DNA of 54,666 bases from Elusimicrobiota bacterium (GTDB lineage Bacteria; Elusimicrobiota; Elusimicrobia; JACQPE01). Position numbers and translations under genes: made by a program. The DNA lies in the NCBI GenBank assembly GCA_016205025.1, contig JACQJO010000047.1, positions 1-54,666 of the forward strand, given 5' to 3'. Within the stretch, counting starts at the first letter, position 1; every line of letters starts with the position of its first letter. Shown piece by piece: positions 1 to 7,771 of the stretch. Below the pieces are notes generated by a model. The model was not told the DNA's origin and did not search any database. It saw only the letters and a program-made list of their open reading frames with translations.

Positions 1-105
1 GGGTTGTCTTCCTATACGTCCCTGGGGCCACCCCTCATTTTACCAAGGAGTCGTTAACCTAGAAGGCTTCGCCTGGAAGGCGAGGGATATCCGGCCCCGA
101 CCCGC
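1..105 (-). ncRNA. possible structured RNA or leader, cut by window edge
   Basis: Reading the minus strand from about 105 toward 1, the sequence turns GC-rich and self-complementary. It starts seven bases after a perfect TATAAT. Visible stems are TCGCCT-tcc-AGGCGA, and GGGGCC near 93-98 with GGCCCC near 23-29; the first four bases of the transcript (GGGT) could pair with ACCC at the window edge. No open frame of useful length exists in this direction. It could be a stable small RNA or the 5' leader of a gene beyond the window. It does not fit a tRNA, the SRP domain IV loop or the tmRNA ends, so I leave it unassigned. Confidence 0.25.
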
Positions 106-112
106 AATTGGA

Positions 113-141
113 ATTATAAAGACGTGACCCCATCGTCTTCA
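113..141 (-). promoter_or_regulatory. candidate sigma70 promoter for the 1-105 transcript
   Basis: The minus strand holds TATAAT (plus 113-118), and the hexamer 17 bp upstream is TGAAGA, which matches TTGACA at only three positions. The -10 is perfect and the predicted start falls at the beginning of the GC-rich segment, but the -35 is weak. The rest of the stretch down to 311 is AT-rich, with no gene or clear terminator that I can see. Confidence 0.3.
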
Positions 142-311
142 TGCAAAAAAAGAAACCGGTTCGTTTCATCCCAACAAGAGCATGATCGGTAAATTCGACC
201 TTTCCGCGTATAAGCGTACCAGGCAAATCGAATTACCACAATATTAGCAAAACAAATATTTTATTCGCGCCCGAAAAAGGGAATTAAATTAAATATTCTG
301 AAATTAAAGGG

Positions 312-1265
312 TTACTTCCAAACAATCTTCTCTTTAACAGCGTGGATAGCCTTTTCTATCTCTCGGAGTTCATCTGGACCCGCGTGGTTGCTATTATATA
401 CAGACTTAATTTTTCCATTCTTGCAGATAACAGATGTGGTCACCGTCGTGCCATCCGCTAAGCTTGGATCTTTGTAGCCATCCTCCATTTTAAAAATATC
501 CTTCGATAAGTCGGTTAAATATTTAAAATCTTTTTGATTCACTGCCCCCACGAATATTCTGTCTTTAGTTCCATGGCGAGCTGTTCCAAAAATTTTATAA
601 CGGGATGTTCCATCACGATTAAAAATCAACTGATAAGAATCTCCTCCAAATGACTGCGACTCAAGGCGAACTTCGCTAATCAAACAATTTTTCGAGCTGG
701 CCTCCTTCTTTGCCTGTTTTTCCTTAATTTTTCTTTGCTTCCCTCGAACACAAATACTCTTCCCGATTGCCTTAATTGCCCACTTTAAATTTTCTGAATC
801 AAAATCAAACCTTCCGTATGGGGAAATAAGAAATCGTTTATTGATGTCTGGTGCTGATCCCATAACCAAAATCATTGTTTTATCCACAGGAGGAGATAAG
901 AGAGCCTGGCGCCCCCACTTTTCCAAAGCTTCGCCTGATCCCTGTCCGACCCAATCAATATCATGCGGCCCAGGACTCCATATTGCTGTTAATTGACCAA
1001 TTTTTAGAGTCCCCCTAAGAATTCTTTCCACGGACAATTCAAGAATGGGCGGATTACCGTTAGTTGAAAAATGGCTCGAGACCCTTTCTATTTTGGCCAC
1101 TATGACATCGTCGCAAGTTTGAGTAATTACTGCGGCCGAATCTCTGCTGACAAGATACTGCATGTAATCCATGCCCGCCTGCGTAGGTTTTTCAGAAAAG
1201 ATTAAAAGACTGACGAACAAAATGAAATTACTGATCAAAACTTTGGGGTTAGGGTAGGGTCTCAC
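312..1265 (-). CDS. secreted or membrane-anchored hypothetical protein
   Basis: I do not recognise this 317-residue protein. The start is a GTG overlapping the proS stop as GTGA, which suggests translational coupling. A hydrophobic stretch around residues 9-24 followed by a T-Q-A-G site looks like a signal peptide. The next 80 residues (IVAKIERV, VERILRGTLKIG) have the alternating pattern of a small beta domain often found in secreted proteins that begin with a cysteine-containing segment (QTCDDVIVAKI). The middle (residues about 165-195) is very basic. The C-terminal half has an RYKIFG-containing beta segment and the pattern seen in lipoprotein-like domains of unknown function. It is the last gene of the proS operon. 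Confidence 0.6.
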   Translation of the reverse strand: MRPYPNPKVLISNFILFVSLLIFSEKPTQAGMDYMQYLVSRDSAAVITQTCDDVIVAKIERVSSHFSTNGNPPILELSVERILRGTLKIGQLTAIWSPGPHDIDWVGQGSGEALEKWGRQALLSPPVDKTMILVMGSAPDINKRFLISPYGRFDFDSENLKWAIKAIGKSICVRGKQRKIKEKQAKKEASSKNCLISEVRLESQSFGGDSYQLIFNRDGTSRYKIFGTARHGTKDRIFVGAVNQKDFKYLTDLSKDIFKMEDGYKDPSLADGTTVTTSVICKNGKIKSVYNSNHAGPDELREIEKAIHAVKEKIVWK

Positions 1266-3025
1266 TGCACGCTGTAGCTTTTCAGTTCCTCCGGCACGGC
1301 TTCGAGAGTTCGGGCCACAGGGACGAATTTGGGAGTTTTGGAGTTACGCAGTTTCAGTTCTACCTCGCCTTTGGCGATGCCGCGTTTGCCGATGCGGATG
1401 GACAGCGGGATGCCGATTAAATCGGCGTCTTTAAATTTGACCCCGGCCTGGACCTCGCGGTCATCGAGCAAAACATCGAGGCCCGCTTTTTTAGCTTCCT
1501 CGTAAATCTTAACCGCTGTTTCCTTGACTTTAGGGTCATCGATATCCAAACAAAGAATCGCGGCGTCATAAGGCGCGATGGAGCGGGGCCAGATAATCCC
1601 ATTGGCATCCGAGTTTTGCTCCACCGCGGCGGCCACCAGGCGCGAAGTGCCGATGCCGTAGCAACCCATCACCATGGGATGGGATTTCCCCTGGGCGTCA
1701 AGAAAAACCGCGTTTAAGGGCACGCTGTATTTAATCCCCAGCTCAAACACATGTCCTACCTCAATTCCCTTTTGAAAAGCCAATTTTCCATCCGCGCAGC
1801 GCGGGCAGGCGTCTCCCTCCCCAGCAAAGCGCAGGTCCTCATAAGAATCCGCCTTAAAATCACGGCCATAAGCCAGATGAACCGTGTGGTAATCTTTCTT
1901 AAATGAGCCGGAACAGCCGTCCGCCACGCCTTTAATGGCGTGATCGCCCACCACCACGGCTTTAGGATTCGTTTTTTTGACTTTCTCGCTTAAACCCTGC
2001 GGTCCCGCAAACCCAACCGGCGCGCCGCAGAGTTTCACATACTGCGCTTCCTCCATCTTTTTTAAATCATCAATCTTTAAAACGCGCTTGAGCTTGGCTT
2101 CGTTTAACTCGTGATCGCCGCGCAAAAGGCAGACCACCGGCCGATCCCCGTTGGCCCAATAAAAAAGCGTTTTGACAAACTGATCCTTCGGGAGCTTTAA
2201 GAGATTGGCGACATCCTCAACGCTGTAGAGCCCCGGCGTATGAACATCCTGCGGAGCTGCTGCTTCGCCTTGTGCCTTAGTGCCTTTGTGCCTTAGTGCC
2301 TGCTCATCACGGCATTCCGCGCGCTCTCTATTGGCCGCATATTCGCACTTAGTGCAGTAAACCACGATGTCTTCTCCGGTGTTAGCCAGCACCATAAACT
2401 CATGAGAAAAGCTTCCGCCGATCGGCCCCGAATCCGCCTCAACCGGCCGGTATTTAAGCCCTAAACGGTCAAAAATCTTGCAGTAAGCGCCCTTGGCCGT
2501 TTCATAGTAGCGCTCGGCATCCTCATCCGTAGCGTGAAAGGAATAGGCGTCTTTCATGATAAATTCACGGCCCCTTAAAATGCCGAACCTGGGCCTGATC
2601 TCATCACGAAATTTAGTTCCAATCTGGTAAAGCATGATGGGCAAAGCCTTCCAGGAGCGGACGTGCTTGGTCACCATGGTGGTGATCACCTCTTCAGCGG
2701 TGGCGGCCAAACAAAACTCCGCGTCTTTTCTGTCTTTTAAGCGCAGAAGCTCCTTGCCATATTTCCCCCACCGGCCCGACGCTTCCCAAAGCTCTTTGGG
2801 TTGAACCACCGGAAGCAAGACTTCCTGCCCGCCGATCGCGTTCATCTCCTGGCGCACGATCTCCTCAATTTTGCGCATGACCTTAAGGCCAAGAGGCAGC
2901 CAATCGTAAATGCCGCTAGCCACCTTCATTAAAAATCCGCCGCGCAAAAGAAGACGGTGCGACGGGGTATCCGCTTCGGCAGGATCATCCCTTAAGGTAG
3001 GAATAAAGGCGCGGGAAAAAAGCAT
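1262..3025 (-). CDS. proS: prolyl-tRNA synthetase, bacterial type
   Basis: The enzyme charges tRNA-Pro with proline in the cytoplasm. The 587 residues show class II motif 2 (F-R-D-E-I-R-P-R-F-G near residue 140) and the G-R-E-F sequence that follows. An editing (INS) domain lies in the middle at about 230-390, motif 3 is present (GCYGIGTSR), and an anticodon-binding domain ends the protein. This arrangement is the bacterial type with INS. I chose the ATG at 3025, because longer frames read into the repeat at 3026-3127. No Shine-Dalgarno sequence is visible. An 8-bp tandem repeat (2268-2302) lies in frame at about residues 241-253, at the entry to the editing domain. It is last but one in the rpsB-to-proS operon. 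Confidence 0.96.
   Translation of the reverse strand: MLFSRAFIPTLRDDPAEADTPSHRLLLRGGFLMKVASGIYDWLPLGLKVMRKIEEIVRQEMNAIGGQEVLLPVVQPKELWEASGRWGKYGKELLRLKDRKDAEFCLAATAEEVITTMVTKHVRSWKALPIMLYQIGTKFRDEIRPRFGILRGREFIMKDAYSFHATDEDAERYYETAKGAYCKIFDRLGLKYRPVEADSGPIGGSFSHEFMVLANTGEDIVVYCTKCEYAANRERAECRDEQALRHKGTKAQGEAAAPQDVHTPGLYSVEDVANLLKLPKDQFVKTLFYWANGDRPVVCLLRGDHELNEAKLKRVLKIDDLKKMEEAQYVKLCGAPVGFAGPQGLSEKVKKTNPKAVVVGDHAIKGVADGCSGSFKKDYHTVHLAYGRDFKADSYEDLRFAGEGDACPRCADGKLAFQKGIEVGHVFELGIKYSVPLNAVFLDAQGKSHPMVMGCYGIGTSRLVAAAVEQNSDANGIIWPRSIAPYDAAILCLDIDDPKVKETAVKIYEEAKKAGLDVLLDDREVQAGVKFKDADLIGIPLSIRIGKRGIAKGEVELKLRNSKTPKFVPVARTLEAVPEELKSYSVQ
2268..2302. repeat. in-frame 8-bp tandem repeat inside proS
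   Basis: Four imperfect copies of an 8-bp unit (GCCTTAGT / GCCTTTGT) sit inside the proS reading frame and encode a basic run rich in K, H and R. The repeat resembles the other short tandem repeats in this window in size and in lying at a domain boundary. Confidence 0.8.
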
Positions 3026-3127
3026 AAAAACTAGGATTTGGGATTTAGGATTTGGGATTTGGGGCCAAAGCAATGAAAACTTTCGTCTTTCATTCTTCGC
3101 TAAATCCTAAATCCAAAATTCTAAATC
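3026..3127. repeat. heptamer tandem-repeat hairpin filling the rseP-proS junction
   Basis: Heptamers of the type AGGATTT / GGGATTT (3035-3062) are followed by a spacer and then by complementary heptamers AAATCCT / AAATCCA (3103-3128). The two arrays can pair into a long hairpin. On the coding strand the element begins within the TAG stop of rseP and ends a few bases before the proS ATG, leaving no room for a normal ribosome binding site. Confidence 0.85.
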
Positions 3128-4216
3128 CTATTTCTTAATGATTTCCTCAAACTCCGTTTTCGCCTTGGTTTTGTTGGACCAAAGTCTTTCCAGATCATTG
3201 TAAAAGGCGAATAGGAAAATCGGAATTAAAATCGCGAGTCCAATGGTGTTGGCCCGCATTAAAAATTGCCGCGTTATTTTTCGGCGGGAAACGGCCTCCC
3301 ATAAATAAAAAACAACGTGGCCGCCGTCTAAGAGCGGGATCGGAAACAAATTAAAGAACCCGATCGCCACCGAAATAATCGCCAAAAGCGCCAAAAAATC
3401 GGCCGCGCCGGTATTGGCCGCCTTGCTCATCATGCTGACGATTCCGACCGGGCCGGCCAAATCCGGCTTCTCGCCCTTGCTGATCCTGTCCCATAAATAG
3501 ACAACGGAGGACAAACTCCACCGGACAAGCTCCCCACCGCTTAATTTAACGGCCGAAACAACGCCTTCTTTTTTATAAAGAACTTGAGGCGCGATGCCCA
3601 CCAAACCAATGCCCCGCGCCGGGTCCTTTTTGGAAGTCGCGTTGATCTTTAGGGTCTGATTCTGGCGCTGAACCTTAAATTCAAAAGTAGTTTCCGGGTT
3701 ATTGTGGATCAGCCTGGAAAGATCATCCCACTCTTTAAGCGCCACGTCCTCTTTGGTTTTGGCGATGTAAACCCTTTCAATGACGTCTCCGGATTTAAGG
3801 CCCGCCACTTCAGCGGGGGAGCCGGAAAAAACGGTTCCGACCGTAGCCGACTTGGCATACTCCGGAGTCCCAAACCACCAAAAGGTGAAAAAGAAAAGGG
3901 CAAAAGAAAGCACATAGTTCATCCCCGGTCCGGCCAAAGCGACCAAAATGCGCGCCTTCCAGGATTTGGAAAAAAATTCATCCGGCGCTCCCGTAATTTC
4001 TTCCGGATCCTCTCCGGCTGGCTTAACAAATCCTCCCAGCGGGAACGCGCAAATGGAATAGCGGGTATCGCCCCTGGTAAATCCGAACAGTTCTTTGCCG
4101 AAACCGAAGGCAAAGCGCAAAACTTTAATTTTCAGCAGGCGGCAGGCCACAAAATGGCCGGATTCATGAACAAAAACAACCAATCCAAGAGCAAGAACAA
4201 TGCTAATGATTACCAT
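3128..4216 (-). CDS. rseP: RseP-type site-2 metalloprotease
   Basis: This inner-membrane zinc protease cleaves membrane-embedded substrates such as anti-sigma factors. The 362 residues start with a membrane segment carrying H-E-S-G-H (residues about 17-21), the zinc site. A single PDZ domain occupies about 115-190, and near the C-terminus is the matching N-L-F-P-I-P-L-L-D-G-G motif that supplies the third ligand. E. coli RseP has two PDZ domains, so this is the shorter single-PDZ form. It lies three bases downstream of the dxr stop, the usual cdsA-dxr-rseP order. Confidence 0.93.
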   Translation of the reverse strand: MVIISIVLALGLVVFVHESGHFVACRLLKIKVLRFAFGFGKELFGFTRGDTRYSICAFPLGGFVKPAGEDPEEITGAPDEFFSKSWKARILVALAGPGMNYVLSFALFFFTFWWFGTPEYAKSATVGTVFSGSPAEVAGLKSGDVIERVYIAKTKEDVALKEWDDLSRLIHNNPETTFEFKVQRQNQTLKINATSKKDPARGIGLVGIAPQVLYKKEGVVSAVKLSGGELVRWSLSSVVYLWDRISKGEKPDLAGPVGIVSMMSKAANTGAADFLALLAIISVAIGFFNLFPIPLLDGGHVVFYLWEAVSRRKITRQFLMRANTIGLAILIPIFLFAFYNDLERLWSNKTKAKTEFEEIIKK

Positions 4217-4219
4217 GCC

Positions 4220-5437
4220 TTAACCCCCACGCGCCGACGCTTTTTCCTTAGCCCAACGGTAAACCTGTAAACCAAATTCTAAATCTTGAGCCCTGGCCCT
4301 TGGCCCCTGGCCCATAAAATGTTTCTGCGCTTTCCTGACTGTTTCCTTAAGCACTGTGGGTATTTTGGCAAAAGATAAGCGTTTTGACACGAAATTCTCC
4401 ACCGCCGCTTCATCCGCGCCCAGAAACGCCGAACGCGCGATCAATCTTTTGCGCTGATCGGCAATGCCCGCGATCTCCAACGCGAATTTTAAAGCCGGGA
4501 AGCGTTTCAAATCCGGCTCTTCAAAAGTCAAATGGGAAAACGCGCGCGCATCAATAGGTTTTAAAACCCCGTTCTCGCTAAACCCGCGGGGCCAAAGCAG
4601 GCCGTAGTGAATGGGCAGTTTCATGGTTGCCGGTCCCATCTGGGCTAAGATTGATCCATTTCTCATCGCCACCATGGAATGAACTACGCATTGAGGATGA
4701 ATCAAAATTTTGACCGCGCCGGTAGATAAAGAAAAAAGATGCCCGATCTCCATGAGCTCCAGGGCCTTATTGACCAGGGTCGCGGAATCCACCGTAATTT
4801 TCTTGCCCATGTTCCATATTGGATGGTTTAAGGCCATGGCGGGCGTCACGCGATCATAAGCTACCGGATTTTTGTAAAAAGGCCCTCCGGTGGCGGTCAG
4901 ATAAATTTTTTCCACGTCGCCGTTGGCGCTCAAAGACCCTCCCAAACATTGATAGATGGCGGAGGGCTCCGAATCAAGAGGAATCAAATGGTGTCCGTGA
5001 GAAACGGCCAGCTCTTTAAAATAATCACCAAAAACCACAATGGGCTCTTTGGAGGCAACCAAAACTTTCAGAGCCCGGTCCCGGCGCTCCAAAAGGGCCC
5101 GCAGGACCAAAGTGGACATCTCAAAGTCGGCGAATGTCACAACCGCGATATCGAAAGAACCGGCGCCCAAAAAATGGATCAATTCCGATCGGCTTTCCAG
5201 CACGCGCCTGGTCTTCATGGATTTCAGATGCGCCAGGTCTTCCCGCGCCGAAGGATTATCAAGGTAAACCGACGCGGCGCCCAGCTTTTTGGCTTGACCG
5301 GCTATTTTTTGAACATTAGAGCAAGCCGCCAAAAGACCGACCCGGAAGCGTCTGTCTTTGTGTTTTTCAATGACTTGAACGGTGCTCGTTCCCACCGAAC
5401 CGGTGCTGCCTAAAATAACAACTTCTTCTTTCTTCAT
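4220..5437 (-). CDS. dxr: 1-deoxy-D-xylulose 5-phosphate reductoisomerase
   Basis: This is the second enzyme of the MEP isoprenoid pathway; it converts DXP to MEP with NADPH. The 405 residues show the nucleotide-binding loop LGSTGSVGTST at residues 8-18, A-S-K-E near 120, the metal-binding D-S-E motif, A-T-G-G-P-F, and the D-S-A-T-L-V-N-K-A-L-E stretch. The usual D-S-E-H after the second strand reads D-S-E-P here, and K-E-T reads K-E-P, so two active-site neighbours differ from the common form. I chose the ATG at 5437; the codon just before it is TTG. A GGCCCTT-type repeat (4291-4313) encodes a G-Q-G-P-R-A-R-A-Q run near the C-terminus. Confidence 0.93.
   Translation of the reverse strand: MKKEEVVILGSTGSVGTSTVQVIEKHKDRRFRVGLLAACSNVQKIAGQAKKLGAASVYLDNPSAREDLAHLKSMKTRRVLESRSELIHFLGAGSFDIAVVTFADFEMSTLVLRALLERRDRALKVLVASKEPIVVFGDYFKELAVSHGHHLIPLDSEPSAIYQCLGGSLSANGDVEKIYLTATGGPFYKNPVAYDRVTPAMALNHPIWNMGKKITVDSATLVNKALELMEIGHLFSLSTGAVKILIHPQCVVHSMVAMRNGSILAQMGPATMKLPIHYGLLWPRGFSENGVLKPIDARAFSHLTFEEPDLKRFPALKFALEIAGIADQRKRLIARSAFLGADEAAVENFVSKRLSFAKIPTVLKETVRKAQKHFMGQGPRARAQDLEFGLQVYRWAKEKASARGG
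4291..4313. repeat. short heptamer repeat inside dxr
   Basis: Three imperfect copies of a CCCTGGC-like heptamer lie in frame near the 3' end of dxr. This is a short member of the same kind of in-frame tandem repeat seen elsewhere in the window. Confidence 0.6.
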
Positions 5438-5468
5438 CAAAGGAAACCTGCGGTCCTATTCGCCTTTT

Positions 5469-6305
5469 TTACAATCTAAACGCCAGGTAGTAGTATAACA
5501 AGGGGGCGGTAAGGAAAAAGGAGTCGAACCGATCCAAGAATCCTCCGTGGCCGGGTAAAACGGCGGAGGAGTCTTTGACCCGGGCCTGGCGCTTTAAAAC
5601 AGACTCCACCAAATCCGAAATCTGCCCCCCAATCCCAAGCCCCAAAACCCCTAAAAGGGCAATTTCGGAAAACTCAAAACCCTCCTTGCGAAAAACCATA
5701 ACCCAAAAAGCTCCCGAAGCGCAAAACGCTCCGAGTAAAGTGCCCGCCAGCCCCTCAACCGTTTTTTTCGGCGAAACGGCCGGGGCTAATTGTTTGCGAC
5801 CCCATTTCATCCCTATGGCATAAGCGAAGATGTCCGCGACCCATATAGTGACAAAAAGAAAAAAAGACCACTCTTGGCCCGAGGGCGCCAAATCTCGAAT
5901 TAAAACGACGTGGGCCAAGGGCCAGGTGACAAATAGAATGGCAAAAAGAGTGACCGCGCTCGAAACAAGGGAGCGTGTGTGGATATAAAAAAGCTCGGCT
6001 CCCGTTAGTAAAACAACGGCCAGGGTCAATCCAAGGCCCAAAAGAGAAGGGCTTTTTAGAATAGCGGCGTAGGCCGGCTGGGCCTGCGAGGGAAGAATGA
6101 ATAGCCCGAAAAGAACCAGAGCCAGGGGATACCCGAACAAAGTCCGCGGCGGAAAACCCATCTTGTTGAAAAGAGCGAAGATTTCATAAAGACAAAGAAG
6201 ACTGATTCCCAAAATCAGTATGGTCAAAGGCAGGCCGCCCGTGGCCAAAGCCAATAAAATGACAGGAACGCCTACGATGGCGGTCAGAATTCTAGGAAAT
6301 AACAT
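5469..6305 (-). CDS. cdsA: phosphatidate cytidylyltransferase
   Basis: The enzyme makes CDP-diacylglycerol from phosphatidate and CTP in the inner membrane. The 278 residues form about eight membrane segments. The family signature is near the C-terminus: S-P-K-K-T-V-E-G near 190, then G-D-like S-D-L-V-E-S-V-L-K-R, then K-D-S-S-A-V-L-P-G-H-G-G-F-L-D-R-F-D-S. I chose the ATG at 6305, which gives the normal length and overlaps the uppS stop by 14 bases; a longer frame only adds uppS shadow sequence. Its position between uppS and dxr is the standard one. Confidence 0.94.
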   Translation of the reverse strand: MLFPRILTAIVGVPVILLALATGGLPLTILILGISLLCLYEIFALFNKMGFPPRTLFGYPLALVLFGLFILPSQAQPAYAAILKSPSLLGLGLTLAVVLLTGAELFYIHTRSLVSSAVTLFAILFVTWPLAHVVLIRDLAPSGQEWSFFLFVTIWVADIFAYAIGMKWGRKQLAPAVSPKKTVEGLAGTLLGAFCASGAFWVMVFRKEGFEFSEIALLGVLGLGIGGQISDLVESVLKRQARVKDSSAVLPGHGGFLDRFDSFFLTAPLLYYYLAFRL

Positions 6306-7092
6306 TCCCGAATCTTCTATCGCGTCCCTGATATTCGAGAATAGCTTTGAGAAGATGCTGACGCCGGAAATCGGGCCAATAAACGTCCATAAACACAAAT
6401 TCGGCGTACGCCGCCTGCCAAAGGAAAAAGTTTGAAATTCTCTGCTCCGCGCTGGTGCGAATCAATAAATCCACCGCCGGCAATCCGCTCGTCTGTAAAT
6501 GCTTTTCAAATTCCTCTTCCGTAACCCTGTATCCTGTATCCTGTATCCTGTATCCTTCCTGCAAGCGGTTCACCGCTTGCAGGATGTCCTGTTTTCCCCC
6601 ATAATTGACCGCCAAATTCAAAATAAGACCCGTGTTGCCGGATAACGTCTCAACCGAATGGCGGATCGTTTCCTGGAGCCAGGCCGGAAACCGGCTCAAA
6701 TCCCCGGAGGTCCGAAGCCGCACGTTGCTAGCGGCCATTTCCTGGGTTTCTTCCCGAAGGGTGCGGTCGAACAGCCGCATCAAAAATTCCACCTCTTCCT
6801 TGGGCCGGGACCAATTTTCCGTCGAGAAAGCGAATAGCGATAGCGCCTTGACGCCCAGCTCGCCCGATGTCTTGACGGCTTCCCGGACTGAATCGCGGCC
6901 ATGCTCATGGCCAAAAATGCGGGTCCAGCCCTTGCCCCTGGCCCAGCGGCCGTTGCCATCCATGATAATCGCCACATGCGCCGGCAGGCGGGTTAAATCA
7001 ATCTGCCGGTAAAGATCGTTGAATTGCTCAAAATAGGCAGGCGCACTGGCAGGATTTAGGATTTGGGATTTAGGATTTGGGGTTAACGGCAC
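6292..7092 (-). CDS. uppS: undecaprenyl diphosphate synthase
   Basis: This cytoplasmic cis-prenyltransferase makes the C55 lipid carrier for peptidoglycan and O-antigen. The 266 residues show the catalytic M-D-G-N-G-R-W-A motif, F-S-T-E-N-W, and near the C-terminus R-T-S-A-E-Q-R-I-S-N-F with the Y-A-E-F that follows. The start at 7092 is GTG and its N-terminus (about residues 4-15) is encoded by a TAGGATT heptamer repeat, so the true start is uncertain. A second repeat (6526-6553) and an adjoining 26-bp perfect palindrome (6558-6583) lie in frame between the prenyl-binding helices and the C-terminal part. Confidence 0.93.
   Translation of the reverse strand: MPLTPNPKSQILNPASAPAYFEQFNDLYRQIDLTRLPAHVAIIMDGNGRWARGKGWTRIFGHEHGRDSVREAVKTSGELGVKALSLFAFSTENWSRPKEEVEFLMRLFDRTLREETQEMAASNVRLRTSGDLSRFPAWLQETIRHSVETLSGNTGLILNLAVNYGGKQDILQAVNRLQEGYRIQDTGYRVTEEEFEKHLQTSGLPAVDLLIRTSAEQRISNFFLWQAAYAEFVFMDVYWPDFRRQHLLKAILEYQGRDRRFGNVIS
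6526..6583. repeat. in-frame heptamer array plus perfect palindrome inside uppS
   Basis: Four exact CCTGTAT heptamers (6526-6553) are followed by an 11-bp-arm palindrome with a TTCA loop (6558-6583). Both are translated as part of UppS. The heptamers give the repeated Y-R-I-Q-D-T-G pattern. Confidence 0.85.
7051..7078. repeat. heptamer array at the uppS start
   Basis: Four units of AGGATTT / GGGATTT lie across the beginning of uppS and encode P-N-P-K-S-Q-I-L-N-P. The unit is the same as in the rseP-proS hairpin, though no partner array is visible here. Confidence 0.75.
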
Positions 7093-7104
7093 TTCGCTAA
7101 GAAT

Positions 7105-7668
7105 CTATATTTCCAAAATCTCTTTTTCTTTGGAAGCGAGCAGGGAATCAATATCAGCGATGAATTTAGCGGTCAGTTGATCCAAACTGGTTTGCCGGCG
7201 GAATTTCTCATCCTCCGGTATTTTCTTGTCCTTGAAAGGCCCTTGAACCGCCTCTTCCTGCGCTTGATGGCGGGCCTTGCGCACCTTAACCCTGGTCTCT
7301 TCGGCCAACTGTTTGGCCACCTTCACGTATTCCTTCCTTCTTTCTTCGGTCAAAGCGGGAAAAACAAGACGGATCACGGCGCCATCGGTATTGGGCGCGA
7401 TGCCCAAATCCGCTTTCTGAATAGCTTTCTCGATGCTGGGGACCACCTGCGGGTCCCACGGGCGGACTTCCAGGGTTCTTCCTTCCACCACGCTGACGGA
7501 AGCCACCTGATTGACCGGCATCTCCCCGCCATAAGCCTCAACGCGCACGCGATCCAAAAGCGCGGGACTGGCCCGGCTGGTCCGAATGGCCACGAATTCT
7601 TTTTTCATGTGTTCCATGGCCTTCTGGGCCTCCTGATGGAATTTCTGAAAGTGGGCAGGCGCGCTCAT
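7105..7668 (-). CDS. frr: ribosome recycling factor
   Basis: The factor splits post-termination ribosomes together with EF-G. The 187 residues match the usual length of about 185. The M-K-K-E-F-x-x-I-R-T-S-R-A-S-P-A-L-L-D segment and the closing triple-helix domain with E-E-x-K-R and D-K-Q-L-T-like residues are typical. I chose the ATG at 7668, giving M-S-A-P-A-H-F; the longer frame upstream is repeat sequence. There is no Shine-Dalgarno sequence, and the hairpin repeat at 7669-7771 ends directly at the start codon. Confidence 0.96.
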   Translation of the reverse strand: MSAPAHFQKFHQEAQKAMEHMKKEFVAIRTSRASPALLDRVRVEAYGGEMPVNQVASVSVVEGRTLEVRPWDPQVVPSIEKAIQKADLGIAPNTDGAVIRLVFPALTEERRKEYVKVAKQLAEETRVKVRKARHQAQEEAVQGPFKDKKIPEDEKFRRQTSLDQLTAKFIADIDSLLASKEKEILEI

Positions 7669-7771
7669 TGTAGTGCTGAGTGCGAACACAACAGTGCTGA
7701 GTGCTGAGTGTAAAAAAAATAAAAAGAAAATTTCCTCGCACTCGGTACTCGGCACTCTGTACTCAGCACTT
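7669..7771. repeat. AGTGCTG-family heptamer hairpin, pyrH-frr junction
   Basis: On the coding strand the element begins immediately after the pyrH TGA stop as AAGTGCTGAG, runs through degenerate GTACCGA heptamers, an A/T-rich loop (GAGGAAA then a T-rich run), and returns as complementary CAGCACT heptamers up to the frr ATG. The whole intergenic space is therefore one imperfect hairpin. The same layout recurs at four other junctions. Confidence 0.9.

Noticed and set aside
1..105. A tRNA at the window start
   Set aside because: No T-loop sequence or acceptor pairing could be fitted on either strand.
6558..6583. Palindrome in uppS as a transcription terminator
   Set aside because: It is inside a coding gene and has no T run after it.
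6605..7012. Long plus-strand open frame opposite uppS
   Set aside because: It runs antisense to a clearly conserved gene and has no homology that I recognise.
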